Shown: in pieces, positions 1 to 8,626 of the stretch
Layout of the letters: the number at the start of each line of letters is the position of its first letter
Position numbering within the stretch: the first letter of the stretch is position 1
Translations under genes and position numbers: made by a program
The notes under the pieces: generated by a model
Database searches by the model: none
Told to the model about the DNA's origin: nothing
What the model saw: the letters and a program-made list of their open reading frames with translations, nothing else
Assembly (NCBI GenBank): GCA_947498815.1
Contig: CANMLU010000013.1
Location: 1-64,000 of the forward strand
Length of the DNA: 64,000 nt
Source of the DNA: an uncultured Aquimarina sp.
GTDB lineage: Bacteria; Bacteroidota; Bacteroidia; Flavobacteriales; Flavobacteriaceae
Direction of reading: 5' to 3'

Positions 1-122
1 AACTACAAAATAGATCCCGTTATACAACGGGATTAGTTCAACTAGCAGATTTGAATACGCTTTTTAAGCTTTTCAAATCTAAGTTTCACTAATTTTTCTA
101 TTTTTACAAAAACTCAAGACAT
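1..122. other. Intergenic stretch upstream of cdaA with two inverted repeats
   Basis: No gene is visible here; whatever precedes the window is cut off. An 8-bp perfect hairpin lies at 14-21/26-33 (ATCCCGTT, loop ATAC), with a T-rich side only on the minus strand. A 9-bp inverted repeat lies at 47-55/72-80 (AGATTTGAA). Around 99-106 the sequence TATTTTTA resembles the Bacteroidetes -7 box TAnnTTTG and could drive cdaA, but no -33 element is clear. Confidence 0.35.
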
Positions 123-899
123 TTGGATTTAATCAACCTTAGAATACTCGATGTACTGGATATTGTACTAGTAGCCCTTTTACTATATTATATCTATAAG
201 TTGGTTAAAGGTACAGCCGCCATAAATATTTTTATCGGAATTGTAATCATCTACCTGGTTTGGAAACTTACTCAGTTTCTTGCTATGGAGATGTTGAGTA
301 GTGTTTTGGGTGAGTTTATAGGTGTCGGAATGTTTGCTCTTATTGTCGTTTTTCAACAAGAAATAAGAAAATTTTTGTTGATGATAGGTTCTACAAATTT
401 TGGAAGAAGGCGTAAATTTTTAAGGCAATTAAAATTTATAAGAGATACTCCCGAAGACAGTGTAACAGATATAAAATCTATTATTGATGCTTGTATCAAT
501 ATGGGAAAAACAAATACCGGTGCCCTTATAGTGATAAAAAGAACCACATCACTTGATTTTGTAAAGACTTCTGGAGATAGTATGGACATTATCGTTAATA
601 CTCCTATTCTTGAAAGCATTTTTTATAAAAATAGCCCACTGCATGATGGAGCAATGATTATTGAGGATAATCATATCGTTGCCACTCGTGTAATTTTGCC
701 GGTAACCAATAACAATAATATGCCTTTGCGCTTTGGATTAAGACATAGAGCCGCTGTAGGTATTTCAGAAAAAACAGATGCATTGGCTTTGGTAGTAAGT
801 GAAGAGACAGGTAAATTATCATACATTAAAAATGGTGAGTTCAAAATGTATAAAACGGAAGAAGAACTTATCGAAAAAATAAAAAGGGATCTGGAATAA
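123..899 (+). CDS. cdaA: Diadenylate cyclase CdaA (c-di-AMP synthase)
   Basis: Membrane-bound DAC-domain (DUF147) enzyme that condenses two ATP into cyclic di-AMP, a messenger tied to potassium, turgor and cell-wall control in other bacteria. About three hydrophobic helices fill residues 8-75, followed by the catalytic domain with the DGA motif (LHDGAMII, near residue 175) and the RHR motif (GLRHRAAVG, near residue 203). The length, 258 aa, suits the CdaA class. The start is a TTG; no upstream in-frame ATG is available, and the N-terminus aligns with the usual start ahead of the first helix. The stop overlaps the next ATG (TAATG), so translation of the two genes is probably coupled. The family call is firm; the exact start is less so. 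Confidence 0.93.
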   Translation: MDLINLRILDVLDIVLVALLLYYIYKLVKGTAAINIFIGIVIIYLVWKLTQFLAMEMLSSVLGEFIGVGMFALIVVFQQEIRKFLLMIGSTNFGRRRKFLRQLKFIRDTPEDSVTDIKSIIDACINMGKTNTGALIVIKRTTSLDFVKTSGDSMDIIVNTPILESIFYKNSPLHDGAMIIEDNHIVATRVILPVTNNNNMPLRFGLRHRAAVGISEKTDALALVVSEETGKLSYIKNGEFKMYKTEEELIEKIKRDLE

Positions 900-1711
900 T
901 GAATGATTTGATTACCATTTCCAATTGTAAAAATTGCGGGCAACAAATAGAAACTTATAGTTTTTGTCCGGATTGTGGGGCAAAAAAGATTACTAAGCGC
1001 ATTACATTTAAGAATTTAATTGTAGAGTTTGTTGATCGTTTTCTTAATGTAGACAATTCTTTTATTCGAACATTTGTACACTTATTTACTAAACCTGAAG
1101 AAGTCATTGATGGGTATATTCATGGTCTTAGAAAAAGATATGTGAATGCCTTTGGATATTTTGCCATTTCAGTTACCATTACTGGGTTCTATAGTTTTAT
1201 AGTTAAAGATCGAATATTTGAACTTACTACAACAGCATTGAGCTCTCTTATGTCTAAAGATGAAATTGAAGCCCAACTCGTGGCTCTTGATACATCCTTT
1301 CAATATCAATCTGTATTGAGTTTTATATTGATACCCATATTAGCTTTACTATCTCGATTAGTTTTTCTCAATTACAAAAAATATAATCTAACGGAACATT
1401 TTGTCATATACCTATATGCTTATTCGCACATTGTTGCTGTAGTAGCTCTAATACAAACACCTATAACATTTCTTGTTGATAGTTACTTCATAATGGCGTT
1501 TTTACCATTTCTATTTTATTTTCTTTATATAGGTTTTGTATTAAAGAGGCTTTATAGTATTAGTTTGAAAAAGATTTTAATTAAAACTATACTGTTTTTT
1601 CTAATATTATTAGGGCTTATGGTTTTCTTAGCAATAGGAACTGCTATCATCTCGAGTATATCTGGTTATCTATCTGCCGTGGCTGAAGCAAAAGCATCTA
1701 CTGGGCTTTAG
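899..1711 (+). CDS. DUF3667 zinc-ribbon membrane protein
   Basis: Unknown function. The N-terminus has a four-cysteine zinc ribbon (C10, C13, C23, C26: CxxC...CPDC), followed by an ITFKNLIVEF segment and several hydrophobic helices between residues 75 and 255, the arrangement seen in the DUF3667 family common in Bacteroidetes. The start codon overlaps the cdaA stop by one base, which suggests co-expression with the c-di-AMP synthase. A role in sensing or membrane placement is only inference from that coupling. The gene converges on the ABC transporter with just seven bases between stops and no visible terminator. Confidence 0.75.
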   Translation: MNDLITISNCKNCGQQIETYSFCPDCGAKKITKRITFKNLIVEFVDRFLNVDNSFIRTFVHLFTKPEEVIDGYIHGLRKRYVNAFGYFAISVTITGFYSFIVKDRIFELTTTALSSLMSKDEIEAQLVALDTSFQYQSVLSFILIPILALLSRLVFLNYKKYNLTEHFVIYLYAYSHIVAVVALIQTPITFLVDSYFIMAFLPFLFYFLYIGFVLKRLYSISLKKILIKTILFFLILLGLMVFLAIGTAIISSISGYLSAVAEAKASTGL

Positions 1712-1718
1712 AATTAAA

Positions 1719-3476
1719 TTAAACCTCGGCAAACTGCACTTCATATAGATTTCGGTAATACCCTCCATCTATTTCAAGTAGTTCATTGTGATTACCTTGC
1801 TCAACGATTTCACCCTGATCCATCACAATTATTTTATCAGCATTTTTGATCGTTGCTAATCGATGTGCAATTACAATAGAGGTTCTTCCTGTTGTGATTT
1901 TGCCAGTGGCATTTTGTATTAATTCTTCGCTATGTGAATCTATGGATGACGTAGCTTCATCCAAAACCAAAATACCTGGATTAGTTACATATGCTCTTAA
2001 GAAAGAGATCAGTTGTCGTTGCCCAGAAGAAAGCATCGCTCCTCTTTCTTTGACATTATAGTGATACCCATCTGGAAGGCTCATAATAAAATCGTGAATC
2101 CCTATCTCTTTGGCCGCACTCTGAACTTGCTCTTCGCTAATATCCGGATTATTAAGCGTAATATTATTCAAAATGGTATCTGCAAATAAAAATACATCTT
2201 GCAATACCACGGCAATATGATTTCGTAAAGATTGCAAATCTATATCCTTGATATTGGTATCATCGATAGAAATAACACCACTATCGATTTCATAAAATCT
2301 GCTCAGCAAATTAATAATTGTAGATTTACCTGCCCCCGTTGCACCTACTATTGCAACTGTTTCTCCTGCATCAACAGTAAGTGATATACTTTTTAGAACT
2401 TCTTCTCCTTTGACATAACTAAACACGACATCCGAAAAATTAATTTTCCCTTTCACATGCTCCAAAGTAAGTGTTCCATTATTTGTGATTTTGGAATCCG
2501 TATCCAATATACCAAACACTCTATTTGCGGCCACCATGCCCATTTGCAAGCTATTAAACTTATCGGCAATTTGACGTAATGGTCTAAAAAGCATTTGTGA
2601 CAATTCGATAAAAGCAACTACCACTCCCAACGTAATCACATCTCCTTGGGCTGCTTTCAATCCTCCAAACCACACAATTAATCCAATGGTAACCGAACTT
2701 GACATTTCTGCAATAGGAAAGAATATTGAATTGTACCAAACGGTTCTTATCCAACCTTTTTTGTGTTTTTCGTTGATTTCTTTAAAGCTATTGTATTCGG
2801 TTTCTTCCCTTGTAAATAATTGAACTATTTTCATTCCGGTAATCCTTTCTTGCACAAAAGAATTTAAATTAGATACCTGAATTCTCACCTCTTCGAAAGC
2901 AGCTTTCATTTTCTTTTGAAAAACTCTTGTTGCGTAGACTATAAAAGGTAATACTGCTAAAACCAAAAGCGTAAGTTGCCAGCTCTGATACAACATATAC
3001 CCTAAGATTGCTATCATTTTAAGTAAATCACTTATAATCATAAATAGTCCTTGGCTAAAAATACTTGCAATCGTCTCGATATCACTAACCGCTCTGGTTA
3101 CTAATCTACCTACGGCAGATTGATCATAATATTGCTTTTTAAAACCAAGCATATGCTTAAAGAGCTTCACCCTAATATCCCGGATAACTTCTTGACCTAG
3201 CCAATTCGCAAAGTAAATAAACAAAAATTGGAAAATAGCCTCAAGCAACAGTACTCCAAGCATCATACTAATAAAGAAAACCAGAAGCTCGCTCTTTTTG
3301 GGCTCTATTGTTTCATCAATAGTGAGCTTCAATAAATGCGGTCGTAATACAGCAAACACTGAAAGTAATATCGCCGAAAATGCCACAAAATAAAAAGTCA
3401 GTCGATAAGGATTAGTAAATGTAATCAATCGTCTGAATAATTTAAAATCAAAAGCTTTTCCACTCTTTTCAGCCAT
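1719..3476 (-). CDS. ABC exporter, fused permease and ATPase (MsbA-like)
   Basis: A 585-residue half-transporter of the type IV exporter class: six transmembrane helices (about 15-310) then a nucleotide-binding domain. Walker A is GATGAGKST, the signature is LSSGQRQL and Walker B is ILVLDEATSS with the catalytic glutamate present, so it can work as a homodimer. Such proteins export lipids, drugs or peptides; the substrate cannot be read from sequence. Its ATG directly abuts the truA stop codon, so the two genes form one transcription unit. MsbA itself (lipid A flippase) is one possibility, but many paralogues look alike. Confidence 0.9.
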   Translation of the reverse strand: MAEKSGKAFDFKLFRRLITFTNPYRLTFYFVAFSAILLSVFAVLRPHLLKLTIDETIEPKKSELLVFFISMMLGVLLLEAIFQFLFIYFANWLGQEVIRDIRVKLFKHMLGFKKQYYDQSAVGRLVTRAVSDIETIASIFSQGLFMIISDLLKMIAILGYMLYQSWQLTLLVLAVLPFIVYATRVFQKKMKAAFEEVRIQVSNLNSFVQERITGMKIVQLFTREETEYNSFKEINEKHKKGWIRTVWYNSIFFPIAEMSSSVTIGLIVWFGGLKAAQGDVITLGVVVAFIELSQMLFRPLRQIADKFNSLQMGMVAANRVFGILDTDSKITNNGTLTLEHVKGKINFSDVVFSYVKGEEVLKSISLTVDAGETVAIVGATGAGKSTIINLLSRFYEIDSGVISIDDTNIKDIDLQSLRNHIAVVLQDVFLFADTILNNITLNNPDISEEQVQSAAKEIGIHDFIMSLPDGYHYNVKERGAMLSSGQRQLISFLRAYVTNPGILVLDEATSSIDSHSEELIQNATGKITTGRTSIVIAHRLATIKNADKIIVMDQGEIVEQGNHNELLEIDGGYYRNLYEVQFAEV

Positions 3477-4223
3477 CTATGTATTGTAAATTTCTTTGGG
3501 ATATTGTACCCGGGTTAAATAAAGTCCATGTGCAGGAACTGAATATCCTGCCTGACCTCGATCTTCACTTTTAATAATACGTATTAAATCTTCTTTTTTC
3601 AGTTTATGTTCTCCAATTTCAATAAGAGTACCAACAATTGCCCTTACCATATTTCTTAAGAAACGATTTGCAGAAATCTTAAATACTAATTCTCCATTAC
3701 TCATCTCCCAACTTGCATTAGTGATCGTACAATTATACGTTTTTACATCGGTTTTGGACTTACTGAAACATTTAAAATTAGTATAGTTTAACAGTAATTT
3801 AGCAGCTTCATTCATTCGATCCACATCCAAAGGTTTCTTTACATAATACGATTTATTAATGGCAAAAGGATCCTTTTCTAATGTAACGTGATACTCGTAG
3901 GATCTACTAATTGCATCAAAACGAGCATGGGCATCACTCCTCACTTTATCAATTTTTTGAATTGCTATTTCTGATGGCAAGATAGCATTAAGCTTATATC
4001 TTAATTGTGTAGGATCCAATTCATTATTACAATCAAAATGTGCCATGATTTGCTTTGCATGAACACCAGTATCTGTGCGCCCGGCACCAACGATTTGCAT
4101 TTTTGTTCGTAACAATGTTGACAAAGCATCTTCTAATACCTCTTGAACCGAAATTGCATTGGGCTGTCTTTGCCATCCATGATATGGGGTTCCATTATAT
4201 GAAAGTTCCAAAAAATGTCTCAT
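3477..4223 (-). CDS. truA: tRNA pseudouridine(38-40) synthase TruA
   Basis: Isomerises uridines 38-40 in the anticodon stem-loop of tRNAs to pseudouridine. The 248-aa protein has the family's catalytic aspartate in GAGRTDTGVHA (D51) and the HGWQRQ segment near the N-terminus. It is the first gene of a two-gene unit with the ABC exporter. A good -7 box for it lies on the minus strand at 4350-4357, leaving a leader of roughly 120 bases. Confidence 0.96.
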   Translation of the reverse strand: MRHFLELSYNGTPYHGWQRQPNAISVQEVLEDALSTLLRTKMQIVGAGRTDTGVHAKQIMAHFDCNNELDPTQLRYKLNAILPSEIAIQKIDKVRSDAHARFDAISRSYEYHVTLEKDPFAINKSYYVKKPLDVDRMNEAAKLLLNYTNFKCFSKSKTDVKTYNCTITNASWEMSNGELVFKISANRFLRNMVRAIVGTLIEIGEHKLKKEDLIRIIKSEDRGQAGYSVPAHGLYLTRVQYPKEIYNT

Positions 4224-4323
4224 CTGTTCTTACTTAATCCTTTTTTCAATCGTAAGATGTAATTCGTCAATATTCTTTTAATAAAACGCCATAGTAATTT
4301 CAATGACTCATTTCAATTCATTA

Positions 4324-4357
4324 TACTATTTTTGCCATAAAGCAGATCGCAAATATA
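4324..4357. promoter_or_regulatory. Facing promoters for truA (minus) and the phosphoesterase (plus)
   Basis: The plus strand carries TATTTTTG (4327-4334) and the minus strand TATATTTG (4357-4350), both exact fits to the Bacteroidetes -7 box TAnnTTTG. The predicted start sites fall within a few bases of each other near 4341-4343, so each transcript would run through the other promoter. No good -33 TTTG is seen for either. Confidence 0.5.
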
Positions 4358-4435
4358 CTTTTTATAATAGAGATAAGTATAACTGTATGGTTTCTGTTTT
4401 CTTATTACAACATAAATCATTTTTATAGTTCGTTT

Positions 4436-4930
4436 GTGAAAAAAATCCTTCTACTTAGTGACACCCATAGCCACATTGATGACCGAATATTACATTATGT
4501 AAAAGAAGCTGACGAAGTATGGCATGCCGGTGATATTGGCGACCTTAAAGTTACAGATGTTATTGAAAGTTTAACGCCTCTTAGAGCTGTATATGGAAAT
4601 ATAGATAATGATAAGGCCCGAGCGACTTTTCCTTTGCATCAACGATTTAATTGTGAGGGCGTATCGGTATGGATCACACATATTGGAGGGTATCCACCAA
4701 AATACAATGTAAACACCCGTCAAGAAATCAAATCTAATCCTCCAAAACTTTTTATCTGTGGTCATTCACATATCCTAAAAGTTATCCCGGATAATAAAAA
4801 TGGGTTGCTTCATATGAACCCTGGCGCTGCCGGAAAACACGGTTTTCATAAAGTAAGAACAATGCTTCGATTCACTTTAAACTCTGGAAACATAGAAAAT
4901 CTGGAAGTTATTGAGCTGGGAAAGAAATGA
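4436..4930 (+). CDS. YfcE/MJ0936-type metallophosphoesterase
   Basis: A 164-residue calcineurin-like phosphoesterase with the complete dinuclear-metal motif set in order: SDTHSH near the N-terminus, HAGDIGD, VYGNIDND and ICGHSHI. Proteins of this size hydrolyse small phosphodiesters in vitro; the natural substrate is unknown. The start is GTG, placed so that the first strand KKILLLSDTH begins directly. It is transcribed alone, away from truA, and followed by a bidirectional terminator. Confidence 0.9.
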   Translation: MKKILLLSDTHSHIDDRILHYVKEADEVWHAGDIGDLKVTDVIESLTPLRAVYGNIDNDKARATFPLHQRFNCEGVSVWITHIGGYPPKYNVNTRQEIKSNPPKLFICGHSHILKVIPDNKNGLLHMNPGAAGKHGFHKVRTMLRFTLNSGNIENLEVIELGKK

Positions 4931-4938
4931 GTTAAAAT

Positions 4939-4968
4939 AAAACCCGAAGTTGGCATACTCCGGGTTTT
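4939..4968. terminator. Bidirectional terminator between the phosphoesterase and DUF4293 genes
   Basis: An 8-bp stem AAAACCCG/CGGGTTTT (4939-4946/4961-4968) with a 14-base loop sits between two converging genes, with the A and T runs forming U-tracts in either direction. Confidence 0.75.
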
Positions 4969-4997
4969 AACGCACTAATACTACTAAGATGTTAGGT

Positions 4998-5408
4998 TTA
5001 TCGTAATCGATCAACAGATTTTACAAGACTCTCATCCTTTTTAATGGCTTTGTTGGCCATCACTAATAAAACGATAGAAATAATAGGAATCAACATCCCA
5101 ATACCTTTCTCAGAAACCAAAGTCTCTCCAGATACCGTTAGTGACCAATAAACAAATACTCCTAGTAAAATAAAGTTTAATATTATATTAACACGCCCCA
5201 AAACAAATTGAAGCTGTCTGTTTTTAAATAAAAAAATAGCTATTAAAGATAAAGCCGCAGAACTCATAAACAAACCTATCAGAAAAGGCACCTCTTTTGC
5301 AAATAATTCAAGTCCCTTTTCATCCAACCCAAATGGCAACAACATAGACAGACCTCCTGATACTCCAGCAGCCAACAATAGGTATATAGTTTGAATTCTT
5401 TGTATCAT
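4998..5408 (-). CDS. DUF4293 family four-helix membrane protein
   Basis: A 136-residue protein starting MIQRIQTIYL with four predicted transmembrane helices, matching the DUF4293 family restricted largely to Bacteroidetes. Function is unknown. It is divergent from rho, a pairing I recall as common in Flavobacteriia, so the two may share a regulatory region; that link is by position only. The last 15 residues are charged and probably cytoplasmic. Confidence 0.75.
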   Translation of the reverse strand: MIQRIQTIYLLLAAGVSGGLSMLLPFGLDEKGLELFAKEVPFLIGLFMSSAALSLIAIFLFKNRQLQFVLGRVNIILNFILLGVFVYWSLTVSGETLVSEKGIGMLIPIISIVLLVMANKAIKKDESLVKSVDRLR

Positions 5409-5485
5409 TACAACTTTTCCTTAGCGAAAAGCAAAAATAAGAGTTTCTTTTTATAATTATGTGTAAAAAATTAAAAATAAAGTCG

Positions 5486-5529
5486 TATACTTGCACCACA
5501 AAACCTGTAACCCATTCAATCAGGGTTAC
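5486..5529 (+). promoter_or_regulatory. Probable rho promoter and leader hairpin
   Basis: TATACTTG at 5486-5493 resembles the -7 box TAnnTTTG with one mismatch. About 15 bases downstream a 7-bp hairpin (GTAACCC 5507-5513, GGGTTAC 5523-5529) would lie at the 5' end of a roughly 100-base leader. Rho is autoregulated in other bacteria, so the leader may matter, but nothing here proves it. Confidence 0.45.
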
Positions 5530-5607
5530 TTACCTTCAAAATAAAATTTTCCTAGAATTCTTCTTTAGAAAATTTATACCTAAAACGTAAATTATATAAC
5601 AAATTAA

Positions 5608-7251
5608 ATGTTAGAGATTTCTGAATTAAAAGCAAAAAAGCTTCCTGAATTACAGGAAATAGCAAAAAATCTTAATGTACCCAAATTTCGCACATTAAAA
5701 AAACTTGACTTGGTATATCAAATCCTTGATTACCAAGCAGCAAACCCTAGTAAAGTAAAAGAAGCTACAAAAGGGGATTCTCAGGAAAAAACAAGTACTG
5801 AAAAACCCAAACCTCACGCACGTCAAAGAAGACAACGTACTCGTAAACCTGAAGGTTCTGGAAACCAAGGAAACATCGAAGCAAAAAAACCTCAAGAAGA
5901 CAAAAAAGAGGCCACTTTATTCACTGTAGAACCCCCTACTCCAAATAGCGATGACAGTAAAGAAAGTAACAAGCCTCAGCAGCCTCAACAGCAGCAACCA
6001 CAAAACAAAGACGACAAAAAAGACAACAGAAACAGAGGTAACGACAAGTCACAGCAGAACAAAAACAGAAATAGCAACAAAAAAGAAAACGGAAACCGAG
6101 ATAACAGAAACCGTTACAAGGAACCGGATTTTGAATTTGATGCTATTATTCAAAGTGAAGGTGTATTAGATATCATGCAAGATGGCTATGGATTTTTGCG
6201 ATCTAGTGATTACAACTACTTATCGTCTCCGGATGACATCTACGTATCTCAATCACAAATTAGGCTTTTTGGACTTAAGACTGGAGACACTGTATTGGGG
6301 CAAGTAAGACCACCTAAAGAAGGAGAAAAATACTTCCCCCTTATTAAAGTAAACAAAATTAACGGAATGGACCCTCAAGTGGTTCGTGACAGAGTATCTT
6401 TTGAACACCTTACACCTCTTTTCCCACAGGAAAAATTTAATATTGCAGAAAGACAGAGTACAATATCTACTAGGATAATGGATTTATTTGCACCAATAGG
6501 TAAAGGGCAGCGTGGTATGATTGTATCACAACCCAAAACAGGTAAAACCATGTTGCTTAAAGATGTCGCCAATGCAATTGCAGCTAATCACCCCGAAGTG
6601 TATCAAATGATTCTTTTGATAGATGAAAGACCAGAAGAGGTTACCGATATGCAACGTAACGTAAAAGGAGAAGTAATTGCTTCAACTTTCGACAAAGAAG
6701 CCAATGAACATGTTAAGGTTGCAAATATTGTATTGGAAAAAGCAAAAAGACTTGTAGAATGCGGTCATGATGTTGTAATACTATTAGATTCCATAACTAG
6801 ATTGGCCAGAGCATATAATACCGTTCAACCAGCATCAGGTAAAATATTAAGTGGTGGTGTGGATGCCAATGCTCTTCACAAACCTAAACGTTTCTTTGGT
6901 GCAGCACGTAATATTGAAAATGGTGGTTCACTTACAATTATTGCCACTGCATTAACTGAAACAGGATCAAAAATGGACGAGGTTATCTTTGAAGAATTTA
7001 AAGGTACTGGAAATATGGAACTTCAATTGGATCGTAAAATATCTAATCGTCGTATCTTCCCAGCAATCGACCTTACTTCTTCAAGCACACGTCGTGATGA
7101 CATACTACTTGACGAAACAACAATTCAAAGAATGTGGGTAATGCGAAAATACCTTGCCGATATGAATCCAGTAGAAGCTATGGAATTTATTAACGAGCGC
7201 TTTAAGCAAACTCGTAATAATGATGAATTCTTAATTTCAATGAACGGATAA
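5608..7251 (+). CDS. rho: Transcription termination factor Rho with a long disordered insertion
   Basis: Hexameric RNA helicase that ends transcription at Rho-dependent sites. At 547 aa it is about 130 residues longer than E. coli Rho. Order of parts: Rho_N helical domain (about 1-45), a low-complexity segment rich in Q, N, K, R and D (about 50-172), the cold-shock-like RNA-binding domain (about 180-250, [14 protein letters not shown]), then the ATPase with P-loop [10 protein letters not shown]-loop [10 protein letters not shown] and R-loop [13 protein letters not shown]. The insertion is typical of Bacteroidetes Rho; in Bacteroides thetaiotaomicron such a region has been linked to condensate formation. 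A strong intrinsic terminator follows. Confidence 0.97.
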   Translation: MLEISELKAKKLPELQEIAKNLNVPKFRTLKKLDLVYQILDYQAANPSKVKEATKGDSQEKTSTEKPKPHARQRRQRTRKPEGSGNQGNIEAKKPQEDKKEATLFTVEPPTPNSDDSKESNKPQQPQQQQPQNKDDKKDNRNRGNDKSQQNKNRNSNKKENGNRDNRNRYKEPDFEFDAIIQSEGVLDIMQDGYGFLRSSDYNYLSSPDDIYVSQSQIRLFGLKTGDTVLGQVRPPKEGEKYFPLIKVNKINGMDPQVVRDRVSFEHLTPLFPQEKFNIAERQSTISTRIMDLFAPIGKGQRGMIVSQPKTGKTMLLKDVANAIAANHPEVYQMILLIDERPEEVTDMQRNVKGEVIASTFDKEANEHVKVANIVLEKAKRLVECGHDVVILLDSITRLARAYNTVQPASGKILSGGVDANALHKPKRFFGAARNIENGGSLTIIATALTETGSKMDEVIFEEFKGTGNMELQLDRKISNRRIFPAIDLTSSSTRRDDILLDETTIQRMWVMRKYLADMNPVEAMEFINERFKQTRNNDEFLISMNG

Positions 7252-7271
7252 AACTTCAATACTATTTATAC

Positions 7272-7304
7272 AAAAAAGGCGATCAATATTGATCGCCTTT
7301 TTTT
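7272..7304 (+). terminator. Intrinsic terminator of rho
   Basis: A perfect 10-bp self-complementary stem (GGCGATCAAT/ATTGATCGCC, 7278-7297), flanked by A and T runs and ending in seven or more T residues. Confidence 0.85.
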
Positions 7305-7411
7305 ATATATAATACTCATATTATTATTAATTTCATTGTAAAAGGACAAATACTGAAAGTTTTTGAACAAAAAACAGACTAAAAACTCCAAAAACCTTAA
7401 TAATTGAAAAC

Positions 7412-8083
7412 ATGAAAAGAATACCATATATAGTAATTACGATTTCGTTATTACTATCAAGTTGCCAAGGAAACAGTCAATCTGTAGAGAATTCAAAAAG
7501 AAACACATCAAATCAAAATGTAGCACCTGTTCAAGTTGCAGCAATAGACGGATTAGAAAAAGCCTATTTCGCTAGTGGTTGTTTCTGGTGTGTTGAAGCT
7601 ATTTATGAAAGTGTAATTGGCGTAAAAGAATCTATTTCAGGATACTCTGGAGGGTATACCAAAAACCCAACATACGAAGCAAGCAATACAGGACGTACTG
7701 GACATGCCGAGGCTGTCGAAATCATTTACGACCCTCAAATAGTTTCCTTTGGAACATTGATTGATGTATATTTTGATTCCCAAAACCCAACCCAAATTAA
7801 TGGACAAGGTCCAGATCATGGTTCACAATACAGATCAATTATTTTTTATCAAAATGAAGATCAGAAAAAAATCATAGAAGAAAAGAAAAAGGTATTAGGA
7901 AAAAAAATAAACAGAAAAATAGCGGCAGAAATACTTCCGTTTCAAAAATTCTGGATAGGAGAAGCCTATCATCAAGACTACGAAAAAAGAAATCCAAATA
8001 ATGGATATATCCGAAATGTATCAATTCCGAGATTAAAGAGATTTCAAGCAAAGCATCCAGAACTGATTAAGAAAGGGCATTAA
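7412..8083 (+). CDS. msrA: Peptide-methionine (S)-S-oxide reductase MsrA, lipoprotein form
   Basis: Reduces methionine-S-sulfoxide in proteins, using thioredoxin-like donors. The catalytic motif GCFWC is at residues 56-60, followed by GYSGGYTKNPTYE and GHAEAVEI, both family hallmarks. A lipoprotein signal (MKRIPYIV...LLLSSC, lipid-bearing C18) and a 35-residue linker precede the enzyme, so it should act outside the cytoplasm, on oxidised envelope proteins. There is no MsrB domain or neighbour. The gene stands alone, behind the rho terminator. Confidence 0.95.
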   Translation: MKRIPYIVITISLLLSSCQGNSQSVENSKRNTSNQNVAPVQVAAIDGLEKAYFASGCFWCVEAIYESVIGVKESISGYSGGYTKNPTYEASNTGRTGHAEAVEIIYDPQIVSFGTLIDVYFDSQNPTQINGQGPDHGSQYRSIIFYQNEDQKKIIEEKKKVLGKKINRKIAAEILPFQKFWIGEAYHQDYEKRNPNNGYIRNVSIPRLKRFQAKHPELIKKGH

Positions 8084-8626
8084 ATAAAGGACATTAGCAT
8101 AATTTTAACAAACATCTCATTTTATATCCAAATCAACAATAATCCCTTTTTCAGCGCCTAATTGAGTCGTTATTTACAAAACCGACTAGACCCTTTTAAA
8201 ATATTGCCAAAATCGGTTATAATGACACAAAATATCGTTGAAAAACACAAATCATTGGAATAAAATTGTTATTTTTATGGAAATAAAATCAAAACTTGTT
8301 GTGTTTTTAATATTAAAACACTACTTTTGAATCTGATTTAATGGTTTTTTATACAGCATTTTAATCAAAAACATTGAAGTAGAACTATAGAATAGTTTTG
8401 CTAAATAGCTGAAAAACAAAGTGTTAAATTAAAAAATGTTCTTTAAAAAAATTGTATTAACAAAGTGTTTAACAAATACACTTATTAAGAAGAAAATCGT
8501 GCTAATTAATTTTTGGCACTCTTTTTGAAGAGTCATTTTTGACGGTAAATTAGAAGTTTTGCATAAAAATTTCGATAAAAAAAATTAAATTTGAATTATA
8601 ACCCAATCTACTTAAAAACAAGAGAT
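8084..8626. other. 543-bp AT-rich gap with a possible sigma-54 site
   Basis: No open reading frame of note. Short inverted repeats occur (AAGTGT/ACACTT around 8463-8483; ACTCTT/AAGAGT at 8518-8533). TGGCAC-N5-TTGAA at 8514-8529 resembles a -24/-12 sigma-54 promoter except for A instead of C at the -12 dinucleotide, about 100 bases before the downstream ATG. The remainder looks featureless. Confidence 0.4.

Noticed and set aside
353-619. Minus-strand open frame inside cdaA
   Set aside because: Low-complexity antisense reading, overlapped completely by a well-supported gene.
5951-6169. Plus-strand frame inside the Rho insertion
   Set aside because: Thr/Lys-rich frame caused by the repetitive codons; no start signal.
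8591-8626. Upstream TTG start for the SH3 protein
   Set aside because: It would add 12 polar residues before a clean signal peptide that begins at the ATG at 8627.
8084-8626. A hidden small gene or RNA in the large gap
   Set aside because: Many stops in all frames and no convincing structured RNA or tRNA fold by eye.
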